From NCBI GenBank assembly GCA_036675475.1, contig JAKFEY010000022.1:1-61353 (forward strand): a stretch of 61,353 bases of DNA. The letters are read 5' to 3'. The number at the start of each line of letters is the position of its first letter. Position 1 is the first letter of the stretch. Position numbers and translations under genes: made by a program. The notes beneath the pieces were generated by a model. The model did no database searches. It was given only the letters and a program-made list of their open reading frames with translations, and was not told the DNA's origin. Origin of the DNA: JALYRV01 sp036675475. Its GTDB lineage: Bacteria; Acidobacteriota; Vicinamibacteria; Vicinamibacterales; SCN-69-37. Of this stretch, positions 52,252 through 60,961 are shown piece after piece.

Positions 52252-53063
52252 GCCAGTAACCTTTCGAGATCGCCACCGCTCATGCTGAGGTGGCACAGGC
52301 TGAAGTCGTACTTCACCGGGTCGTCCGGATCGAGCGCGCGGAGCGACGCCGTGATGTCGGCCGCCATCTTCCAGCCTGGGCTCTGGTACTTCGTGAGCCG
52401 CAGTGACCGCCCCGCGCGAATGATATGCGTGTCGAGCGGAATCACCAGCTTCGAGGGCGGCACGGCTGTCCAGCCGCCCGGGTCCACGCCGTCGCGGCGC
52501 GACATCCAGCGCAGAAACAGGTTCATGCGCTTGCAGGCGGAACCGGTGGAGGGACGCGGAAAGAAGTAATAGACGCCGGGACGCGCAGGCGTGGGCGTGA
52601 AGCGGCGGCGCCCGTAGACCGGCCGCAGGTCTACCGCGCGCGCGCGATCGCCAAAGCGCTCGATGGCCGGGCCGACGTCGACGTCCTCGTCGCTCATGCC
52701 GGCCGCAAACGCCTTCTCAATCGAGCCGAACTCCTCGATGAACGCGCGGATGATCCAGAGCAGCGCGATGAAATCCTCGCCGCGCGTCCAGCGGTGGACG
52801 AGCGGCCGCAGCGGCGCGCCGTGCACGGCCGGATCGAAGGTCTTCAGAAAGCGCGCGGGCCGCGGGCCCAGCACGTCACAGATGGCGTTGGTGGAATTGA
52901 CGACGCCGGCCACGCGGCCGAAGGCGACGGCAGACGCGACCAGGCCGATGATCTCGCGATCCTCGACGCGCGGATACTTCCGCACAACCTGGACGGGATC
53001 GAACGCCGAGTCGGGCGCGTTGAACGAATCGTAGAGACGATCGAGCGCGACCTTCAAATTCAC
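52248..53063 (-). CDS. TIGR02757/DUF2400-family protein
   Basis: 271 residues. The start NLKVALDRLYDSF, the EDREIIGLVASAVAFGRV segment and the later LFLRWMSRRDGVDPGGW and VIPLDTHIIR match this family of conserved bacterial proteins, which look distantly like HhH DNA glycosylases (helical, Asp in the LDTHI motif). The function is not established. The GTG start is within a GGTGATC repeat array, as at pyrE. The membrane-protein gene downstream overlaps its stop. Confidence 0.85.
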   Translation of the reverse strand: MNLKVALDRLYDSFNAPDSAFDPVQVVRKYPRVEDREIIGLVASAVAFGRVAGVVNSTNAICDVLGPRPARFLKTFDPAVHGAPLRPLVHRWTRGEDFIALLWIIRAFIEEFGSIEKAFAAGMSDEDVDVGPAIERFGDRARAVDLRPVYGRRRFTPTPARPGVYYFFPRPSTGSACKRMNLFLRWMSRRDGVDPGGWTAVPPSKLVIPLDTHIIRAGRSLRLTKYQSPGWKMAADITASLRALDPDDPVKYDFSLCHLSMSGGDLERLLA

Positions 53064-53099
53064 CAGATCACCAGATCACCAGATCACCAAATTCACGAA
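53058..53099 (-). repeat. GGTGATC repeat array overlapping the TIGR02757 start
   Basis: Read on the minus strand, three CTGGTGATC units run into the GTG start codon at 53063, with the last GGTGATC exactly 2 nt upstream. The array also fills most of the 45-nt gap to the OPRT-like gene. Confidence 0.6.
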
Positions 53100-53108
53100 A
53101 TCCCCGAC

Positions 53109-53726
53109 TCAGAACACCGTGATCGGTTCCCCGGCTTTGCACATCGGACACTCAGCGGCAGGAAAATTCGCCGTCGACTTCAGCTCGGCAAGGGCGATGT
53201 TCGGCACGCCGAGATCGCTGGTCGCCTCGCCGCGATCGTAAATCTCCACCGTCGCGATCACCGTGCCGCCGGCCTTCTCCACCAGCGCCTTGCACCGCTC
53301 GAACGTCTTGCCGGTGTTGCGCACGTCATCGGCCAGCAGCACGCGCTTGCCGCCCATCACGTCGGCATAGAAGCTGCGCAGGCCGAGCTCACCCTGATCT
53401 TCGGTGAACGGCGCGAAGCTGCAGGGCGGATGACTCAGACTGCGCCGCCCGTCCAACAGGCCCGCGATCGTGTGGCCGAGCAGCGCGCCGCCCATCACCG
53501 GCCCGGCCACCACTTCCGTCTGCGTGGCAATCGAATCGGGCAGCACGTCGATCAGGTCCTGCGCGAAGCGCCAGATCGTCGAGGGATGGCGGAACAGCTG
53601 ATGCGGATTCAGATACGTGCGCCCGTGCAGGCCGTTGCCATAGTCGAAATGCCCGTCGACCATCAGCACGTGAAACTGCTTCAGGTTGTCGAGCGCCTGT
53701 CTCCGAACTTCATCCCTGCGCGACAT
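53109..53726 (-). CDS. Orotate phosphoribosyltransferase-like protein (second copy)
   Basis: 205 residues from ATG 53726. The PRPP-binding motif is VLLADDVRNTGKTF and the PRTase flexible loop region is around FTEDQGELGL. The C-terminus has the same CPMCKAG motif as PyrE at 45001. The N-terminal part (DYGNGLHGRTYLNPHQLF) differs from PyrE. It is at the end of the pyrR-pyrB-pyrC run, 16 nt overlapping pyrC, so it could be the OPRT used in pyrimidine synthesis, with the other copy for salvage; this is inference. Confidence 0.85.
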   Translation of the reverse strand: MSRRDEVRRQALDNLKQFHVLMVDGHFDYGNGLHGRTYLNPHQLFRHPSTIWRFAQDLIDVLPDSIATQTEVVAGPVMGGALLGHTIAGLLDGRRSLSHPPCSFAPFTEDQGELGLRSFYADVMGGKRVLLADDVRNTGKTFERCKALVEKAGGTVIATVEIYDRGEATSDLGVPNIALAELKSTANFPAAECPMCKAGEPITVF

Positions 53727-55018
53727 GGTTGGTCCATTCCTCCGGCCAGTTGATGCCCGGGTGGCGATACACGAGGCGTCCTCCCACGAACGTGGCCGCG
53801 GCCGCCCCCGTGAACTCCCACCCGTCAAACGGCGTGTTCTTCGATTTGGAAACGAGCTGCCGCGCGTCGATCCGCACCGCCAGATCGGGCGCCAGCAGCG
53901 TGATGTCGGCGGCCACCCCTTCGGCGAGCGATCCGCCCTCGACCTTCAGGATGCGCGCCGGATTCACCGACAGCAGCTCCACCAGCCGCGACAGCGTCAC
54001 GACGCCGCGGTGCACCAGCCGGTCGAAACAGAGCGGCACCGCGGTTTCGAGGCCGACGATGCCGAAGGGGGCGCGGTCGAATTCGAGGGCTTTCTCGTCG
54101 GCGTGATGCGGGGCGTGATCGGTCGCGATCACGTCGATCGATCCGTCGGCCAGGCCCGACAGCATCGCCTCGATGTCGGCTGCCTCACGCAGCGGCGGAT
54201 TCATCTTGGTGTTGGTGTCGTAGCCCTCGAGCGCCTCGTCGCTGAGCGTGAAGTGATGCGGCGCCACCTCGCAGGTCACGCGCACGCCGCGGGCCTTGGC
54301 CTCGCGCACCGATCGCAGCGCCGTGGCCACGCTCATGTGCGCGACATGGAAGCGCGAGCCGGTGACTTCCGACAGCAGGATGCCGCGATCGACGATCAGG
54401 GTTTCCGCGACCGCCGGCAGTCCCTTCAAGCCGAGCATCGACGACCGCGCGCCTTCGTGCGCCACGCCGTCGCCCTTGAGCGACGCGTCTTCGCAGTGAT
54501 CGATCACGGGCATGTCGAACATGCCGGCATACTCGAGCGCGCGCCGCATCAGCAGCGCGCTCGCCACCGGCCGCCCATCGTCCGAGATCGCGACGCAGCC
54601 GGCACGGCGCAGGTCCCCGATCTCGGTGAGCTGCTCGCCTTTCGATCCCATGGAGACGGCGCCAATCGGATAGACGCGCGCCAGGCCGGCTTCGGCGGCC
54701 TTCGCCATGATGTAGCCGGTGATGCCCGCATGATCGTTGACCGGGTCGGTGTTCGGCATGCACGCAACCGCGGTGAAGCCGCCGGCCACGGCCGACGCGG
54801 TGCCGGTGGCAATCGTTTCCTTGTGCTCCTGCCCCGGCTCGCGCAGGTGCACGTGCATGTCGATCAGGCCGGGCACGATCACGGTACCGCGCGGCACTTC
54901 GAGCACGCGCGCGCCGTTGACGGGCAGATCCTTGCCGACTTTCGCGATGCGGCCGCCGTCGACGAGCACGTCGCGGGCGCCGTTGATGCCCGACACCGGG
55001 TCGACGACGGTGCCGCCC

Positions 55019-55035
<17 letters not shown>
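53710..55035 (-). CDS. pyrC: Dihydroorotase (PyrC)
   Basis: 441 residues. Metal-binding DMHVHLREPG is at about 62-71, followed by the GxxD region and later HVAHMSV and the catalytic Asp in ATDHAPHH. Type I dihydroorotase length and motifs are complete. It closes carbamoyl-aspartate to dihydroorotate. Its ATG lies inside the repeat-extended end of pyrB (17-bp overlap), and its end overlaps the OPRT-like gene. Confidence 0.96.
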
Positions 55036-56039
<1,004 letters not shown>

Positions 56040-56053
<14 letters not shown>

Positions 56054-56591
56054 GGTCAATCACCACCTCATCGTCGCCGTCGATTTCCTGCAGCCGCACG
56101 CGCACGCTCTCCTCGCGCGAGGTCGGCAGGTTCTTGCCGACGTAGTCCGGCTTGATGGGCAGCTCGCGGTGGCCGCGATCCACGAGCACGACCAGCTGAA
56201 TCGCCGCGGGGCGGCCAAAGTCGATCAGCGCATCAATCGCCGCGCGGATGGTGCGTCCGGTATAGAGCACGTCGTCGACGAGCACAATCCGCCGATCGTC
56301 AATCGAGAAGGGAATCTCGGTGCTGCGGACGATCGGCTGGTGGCCGACCGGCTGGCGCATCAAATCGTCGCGATAGAGCGTGATGTCGAGGGCGCCGGCG
56401 TCGATGGCGCGGCCGGTGATGGACTGGATGTTCGCGGCAATGCGTTTCGCGAGCGGCACACCGCGCTGCCGGATGCCGACGAGCGCGAGCTCCTCGACCG
56501 ATGACGTGTGATTGCGTTCGAGGATCTCATGCGCGATGCGCATGAGGCTGCGCGAGATGCGTTCCGCATCGAGCGCGATGACAGGGGGCAT
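56040..56591 (-). CDS. pyrR: PyrR, pyrimidine operon regulator / uracil phosphoribosyltransferase
   Basis: 183 residues from ATG 56591, with AGAGG 8 nt upstream. The PRPP motif is VLVDDVLYTGRTIRAA, preceded by the PyrR hallmark RGVPLAKRIA. It binds pyr mRNA in the presence of UMP and may also convert uracil to UMP. An RNA hairpin of the PyrR-binding type lies just upstream. It is the first gene of the pyrR-pyrB-pyrC-OPRT operon. Confidence 0.96.
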
Positions 56592-56605
56592 GGGTGACAC
56601 CTCTT

Positions 56606-56625
56606 GGCGACCTCTCAGGATCGCC
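56606..56625 (-). promoter_or_regulatory. PyrR-binding hairpin in the pyrR leader
   Basis: On the minus strand a 5-bp stem (GGCGA/TCGCC) encloses TCCTGAGAGG. This closely fits the PyrR consensus loop (ARUCCNGNGAGGYU). The hairpin ends 1 nt before the Shine-Dalgarno AGAGG, so PyrR-UMP binding could block translation, as reported for mycobacteria. A -10-like TACAGT lies at 56648-56643. Confidence 0.75.
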
Positions 56626-56687
56626 GTTAAAGAGAACACTTAACTGTAACACGTGAATGCAGAGGTGGTGAGTTAAGACCTGGTGAA

Positions 56688-58439
56688 TTACTGGTACGAG
56701 CGGATGTACGTGACAGGGCGTGCAGAGGTGAACGCGCGCGTGAAGAGATCGGTGCGGGCGTAGCCGTCCATGTCGCGCGCGATCGGCAGCCCCAGGTAGT
56801 ACAGCGCCGTGGGCGTGAGGTCGACGATTGAGCCTCGCGGCAGGCTGGCGGCGGCCACGTCCGATCCGTAGGCGAGCAGAAAGCCGTCGGGCGCGCCTTC
56901 GTGCGTGCCCGACAGCGCCGGTTCGCCGAGCAGCCGCGCGAGCGCGCGCTTGGGCAGCGTCAGCGGCTCCATGCCGAATCCTGACACCACCAGCAGCAGA
57001 TCGCCCGGCGTCAGACGCGCAATCTCTCGGCCGATTTCCGCGTCGATGAAGGCGTAGTAGCGATCCAGCACGGCGCCGAACTGCTCGACCTCCGCGGGCC
57101 GCGCGTCGCCGAACAGATGCGGCTCCGCGTAGCGCAGGAACGTGTGCGCGACCGTGTCGATCCCCTGATAGCGCACCGCCCAGACCCGCACGGGCATCTG
57201 CGCTTCGAGCGAGCGGCCGGCCTCGGCGTAAATGCGGTCCCAGCGCACGGGCGTCACGCCGCCCGCCGGCGCGTCGGCCGGCAGCGCCGCCGGCAGCACT
57301 TCCGGCCAGGGGTTGAACATCGACGCGTCGAAGACGGCGCCGGTGGCGTCGGCCGCGGCGCGCGGCCACGCCGCGCGCGCGTGATCCGTGCGCAAGGGCG
57401 AACTGGTCGTCAGGTGAAACCGATCGGAAATGAGAAAGCCCGACACCGGCGACACGGGAAACGACACCGGCCAGCGGACGATGCCGGCGGGAACGTCGAG
57501 AGCGGCGAGCACGTCCCAGAACGGGCGCGCGCGCAGGTCGCCCGACTCCACCGGCTCCGCGTCGACATAGCCGAGATGCACCAGCGCGTGCGCGAAGCAG
57601 TAATCGGGCAGGATGTCGACGCGCGGCGGCGCGCTGCCGCCGCTCGCGCGGTAGCGCGCCGACGATCGGATGCCGTTGGCGGTTGGATACTTGCCGGTGG
57701 CCGCGGCAGCCCACACCGGCTCGGGCTGCGTGGGTTTGAGCGTGGCCAGGTCGAGGGTGGCGCCGCGCTCGAGCAGCCGCGCGAGGTTCGGCAGCCGGCC
57801 CAGGCCCACGCGCTCGCGGATGAAGCCGAGCGACGCGCCGTCGAGCAGCACCATGCGCAAGGTGCCGGTGCCCGAGGGCTGTCCCACCCCGAGACGATCG
57901 CGGGGCGGCGCGGCCGGAGCCACCGGCACGTGCACCCGCGCCGACAGCGGCGCCGCCACCGACGCCGCGATAACCAGCACCAGTACCGCGGCGGCCACGC
58001 GTCCGCCACGGCGGCCAATCGAATACCGCGCAATCGCGACCGCGAGCAGCAGCAGCGCCGCGGCCGTCAGGGCCGACGCGCCGTCGGCCATGCCGCGCGC
58101 CACCTCCTCGCCGAGCACGGCGCGAAAGCCGCGCAGGTTGAGCCATGCGCCGGCCGCGGCCGCGCCGGCGAGCAGCGCGGCTATCCACGCCAGCAGCCGC
58201 ACGCTGATCCACGCGGGGCCGAGCGCGCGCGCCGCCAGAAAATCGCGCGCCACGAGCGCGACGAAGATCGCCAGCGACAGGTGCAGCCCGTAGAACGACA
58301 GCATCACGCGAAACCACGCAGCCGTCTCGCCCGACCAGATCGGCACGGCGGGGTTGAGCTGCAGCAGCACCACGGTGATGTACGTCGCGGCAAGCGCGCC
58401 GGCGGCAATCGCGTTGGTGAGCATCCGCAGGTAACGCAT
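56688..58439 (-). CDS. Membrane protein with alkaline phosphatase-superfamily domain
   Basis: 583 residues from ATG 58439. Residues about 1-190 hold four or five membrane segments. The exported domain follows a type I phosphodiesterase pattern: MVLLDGASLGFI, PTQPEPVWAAAATGKYP (nucleophile region), GIDTVAHTF (metal-site Asp and His) and SGTHEGAPDG. The usual SDHG ligand pair appears as SGFG, so metal binding may be reduced. It may act on phospholipid or lipoteichoic-type head groups, but that is open. It lies between pyrR and the divergent pyrK. Confidence 0.75.
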   Translation of the reverse strand: MRYLRMLTNAIAAGALAATYITVVLLQLNPAVPIWSGETAAWFRVMLSFYGLHLSLAIFVALVARDFLAARALGPAWISVRLLAWIAALLAGAAAAGAWLNLRGFRAVLGEEVARGMADGASALTAAALLLLAVAIARYSIGRRGGRVAAAVLVLVIAASVAAPLSARVHVPVAPAAPPRDRLGVGQPSGTGTLRMVLLDGASLGFIRERVGLGRLPNLARLLERGATLDLATLKPTQPEPVWAAAATGKYPTANGIRSSARYRASGGSAPPRVDILPDYCFAHALVHLGYVDAEPVESGDLRARPFWDVLAALDVPAGIVRWPVSFPVSPVSGFLISDRFHLTTSSPLRTDHARAAWPRAAADATGAVFDASMFNPWPEVLPAALPADAPAGGVTPVRWDRIYAEAGRSLEAQMPVRVWAVRYQGIDTVAHTFLRYAEPHLFGDARPAEVEQFGAVLDRYYAFIDAEIGREIARLTPGDLLLVVSGFGMEPLTLPKRALARLLGEPALSGTHEGAPDGFLLAYGSDVAAASLPRGSIVDLTPTALYYLGLPIARDMDGYARTDLFTRAFTSARPVTYIRSYQ

Positions 58440-58460
58440 GGAGAAGGATTCCGGCCGAGA

Positions 58461-58468
58461 GGTATACT
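58461..58468. promoter_or_regulatory. Overlapping divergent -10 boxes before pyrK
   Basis: Plus strand: TATACT (58463-58468) is 7 nt before the pyrK ATG, with no Shine-Dalgarno. Minus strand: TATACC (58466-58461) is 22 nt before the phosphatase-like ATG. Both directions cannot be occupied at once. Confidence 0.5.
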
Positions 58469-58475
58469 GCGCGAT

Positions 58476-59291
58476 ATGCCGGCCGATGTCGATGCTCGCG
58501 TCGTCGAGAACCGGCGGCTGTCGTCGGACTACAACGTGCTCGTCGTTCACGCGCCTGCGATTGCGGCTGCCGCCGCGCCGGGCCAGTTCGTGATGATCAG
58601 GACGGCTGGAGCAGGCGGCGCGCCGCTGCTCAGACGCCCCTTTTCCATTTTTCAGATCGTGCGCGACGCGGGCGGCACGCCCACCGGCCTCTCCATCATC
58701 AACAAGAAGATCGGCACCGGCACCTCGCAGATCTACGACGCGCGCGTCGATGCGACGCTGCCCGTGCTGGGCCCGCTGGGCCGGCCGTTCGTGCCGCCGG
58801 CGTCGGGCGACGCCTGGATGGTGGCGGGCGGCGTCGGCCTGGGCCCATTCGTCACGCTTGCCGAAACCCTGCAGCGCGCGGCCGTGCCGTCAAAACTGTT
58901 CTATGGCGCGCGCACCGCGGCCGATTTGCACTGCGCCGATCTGTTCGCGCCCCTCGGCGCCGAGCTTCACCTCGCCACCGAGGATGGATCGACAGGCGAT
59001 CGCGGCTTCATCACGGGGCCGCTCGAGCGCGCGCTCGGCCAGGCGCGAGGCGACGTCACGATCTACACCTGCGGCCCCACGCCCATGATGCGCGCGGTGG
59101 CCGCGCTCGCCGCGCGCTTCAATCGCGCCTGCGTCGTCTCGCTCGAGCAGGTGATGGGCTGCGGCATGGGCGGCTGTTACAGCTGCGTCGTCAAAGTGCG
59201 GCAGCCCGACCGGCCGCGGTTCGTGCGCTCGTGCATCGACGGCCCCGTGTTCGACGCGGCGTCGGTCGTCTGGGAGGAGCTGGCGCATTGA
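58476..59291 (+). CDS. pyrK: Dihydroorotate dehydrogenase electron-transfer subunit (PyrK)
   Basis: 271 residues. The FAD domain has RRPFSIFQ, the NAD domain has GGVGLGPFVTL and CGPTPMMRAV, and the 2Fe-2S cluster cysteines are in MGCGMGGCYSCVVKV with a following Cys in RSCIDGPVF. It passes electrons from dihydroorotate through PyrD's FMN to NAD+. It is the partner of a class 1B PyrD encoded next; the pyrD start overlaps its stop. Confidence 0.96.
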   Translation: MPADVDARVVENRRLSSDYNVLVVHAPAIAAAAAPGQFVMIRTAGAGGAPLLRRPFSIFQIVRDAGGTPTGLSIINKKIGTGTSQIYDARVDATLPVLGPLGRPFVPPASGDAWMVAGGVGLGPFVTLAETLQRAAVPSKLFYGARTAADLHCADLFAPLGAELHLATEDGSTGDRGFITGPLERALGQARGDVTIYTCGPTPMMRAVAALAARFNRACVVSLEQVMGCGMGGCYSCVVKVRQPDRPRFVRSCIDGPVFDAASVVWEELAH

Positions 59292-60244
59292 CGCCTGATC
59301 TCACAGTCCGCATCGGCGCGCTGACGATCGCCAATCCGGTCATCGCCGCAAGCGGCTGCTTCGGGTACGGCGTCGAATACGCGTCGGCGATCGATCTCTC
59401 GACACTCGGCGGCGTGGCCGTGAAAGGGCTGTTCCTGCAGGAGCGCGACGGTCACGCGCCGCCGCGCATCGTCGAGACGCCGGCCGGCATGCTCAACGCC
59501 ATCGGGCTGCAGGGCATCGGCGTCCACCGGTTCGTCGGCGAGAAGCTGCCCGAGCTGCGCGCGCTCGGCGCCACCGTGATCGTCAACATCTGCGGCTCGA
59601 CGCTCGATGAGTACGTGGAAGTGGCGCGCGTGCTGTCCGACGCCGAAGGCGTGGCGGCACTCGAGCTGAATATCTCGTGCCCCAACATCAAGGAAGGCGG
59701 CATTCAGTTCGGGTGCAGCCTCGGCGGCACGCACGACGTGGTCAGCGCCGTGCGCAAGGCCACCACCCTGCCGCTGATTCCGAAGCTCACGCCGAACGTC
59801 ACCGACCCCTCGTCGTTCGCGCGCGCCGCCGAAGAGGCCGGCGCCGACGCCATTTCGCTCGTGAACACGTTTCTGGCAATGGCCATCGACATCGAGACGC
59901 GGCTGCCGAAGCTCACCAACGGCATGGGCGGGTTGAGCGGCCCGGCGATTCGGCCGATTGCCGTGCGCATGGTGTACGAGTGCCGGCAGGTCGTGAAGAT
60001 TCCCATCATCGGCATGGGCGGCATCGCGTCGGCCGAAGACGCCATCGAGTTCATGATCGCCGGCGCCAACGCCGTGCAGGTGGGCACCGCGAATTTCACC
60101 GATCCCTTCATCTGGCCGCGCGTGATCGACGGCATCACGTCGTACCTGCAGCGGCACAACATCGCGTCGGCGGCCGATCTCGTGGGCACGGTCGCGTCAC
60201 GGAAACCGTCCGTGCCGGCCAAAGCGGCGGCGACGAGCGGATAG
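59288..60244 (+). CDS. pyrD: Dihydroorotate dehydrogenase, class 1B (PyrD), TTG start
   Basis: 318 residues from TTG 59288, overlapping the pyrK stop as TTGA; upstream codons in this frame are antisense-like and not conserved. It has FMN-barrel features: NPVIAASGCFGYGVEY, the NISCPNIKEGG segment, KLTPNV and GMGGIASAEDAIEFMIAGA. The neighbouring pyrK defines it as the NAD-dependent class 1B form. It oxidises dihydroorotate to orotate. Confidence 0.96.
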   Translation: MTPDLTVRIGALTIANPVIAASGCFGYGVEYASAIDLSTLGGVAVKGLFLQERDGHAPPRIVETPAGMLNAIGLQGIGVHRFVGEKLPELRALGATVIVNICGSTLDEYVEVARVLSDAEGVAALELNISCPNIKEGGIQFGCSLGGTHDVVSAVRKATTLPLIPKLTPNVTDPSSFARAAEEAGADAISLVNTFLAMAIDIETRLPKLTNGMGGLSGPAIRPIAVRMVYECRQVVKIPIIGMGGIASAEDAIEFMIAGANAVQVGTANFTDPFIWPRVIDGITSYLQRHNIASAADLVGTVASRKPSVPAKAAATSG

Positions 60245-60247
60245 CCG

Positions 60248-60961
60248 ATGACCAACCGGATTCTCGCCGCGCTCGATTTTCCCGACGGCGCGTCAGCGCT
60301 GCGAATGGCCGATCTGCTGCGCGGGCGCGCGGGCGGCCTCAAGATTGGCAAGCAGCTGTTCACTGCTGAAGGCCCTGCGCTGGTCAGGCAGCTGACGTCG
60401 CGCGGCGATCGCGTCTTCCTCGATCTGAAGTTTCACGACATTCCGAACACCGTGGCCGGAGCCGTGGCAAGTGCGGCGGCGCTCGGGGTGTGGATGGTCA
60501 ACGTGCATGCGGCCGGGGGCCGCGCCATGATGACGGCCGCGCGCGAGGCCGCGGACAAAGCCACGCCGGCCGGCGGCACGCGGCCCCTTGTCATTGCCGT
60601 GACGGTGTTGACGAGCCTCGATGCGGCCGCTTTGAAGGAAACCGGTGTCGACGCCGAGCCTGCCGACCAGGTCGCGCGCCTCGCGCGGCTGGCGCGGGAA
60701 TCGGGTCTCGATGGCGTGGTCTGCTCGCCGCAGGAGATTGCGCTGGTGCGGCGTGAGTGCGGATCGGATTTCCTGATTGTGACGCCGGGCATCCGCGGCG
60801 CGGCCGACGCGAAGGGCGATCAGGCGCGCACGGCCACGCCGAAGGGCGCGATCGAGGCGGGGGCGGACTATCTGGTGATCGGACGGCCGATCACCGCCGC
60901 CGCTGACCCTGCAGCGGCGGCGGACATGATCGGCCGCGAGGTGGCGTTTATTTCGCGGTGA
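60248..60961 (+). CDS. pyrF: Orotidine 5'-phosphate decarboxylase (PyrF)
   Basis: 237 residues. The catalytic motif LDLKFHDIPNTV (Asp-Lys-x-x-Asp) is at about 58-69, with GLKIGKQLF before it and VTPGIRGA and IGRPITAA at the C-terminal phosphate site. It makes UMP from OMP, the last step of the pathway. It starts 3 nt after pyrD and its last 14 bp overlap the convergent Pal-like gene. Confidence 0.97.
   Translation: MTNRILAALDFPDGASALRMADLLRGRAGGLKIGKQLFTAEGPALVRQLTSRGDRVFLDLKFHDIPNTVAGAVASAAALGVWMVNVHAAGGRAMMTAAREAADKATPAGGTRPLVIAVTVLTSLDAAALKETGVDAEPADQVARLARLARESGLDGVVCSPQEIALVRRECGSDFLIVTPGIRGAADAKGDQARTATPKGAIEAGADYLVIGRPITAAADPAAAADMIGREVAFISR

Noticed and set aside
53058..53099. CRISPR array
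   Set aside because: Units are about 9 nt with no unique spacers; the same applies to the other tandem arrays in the window.
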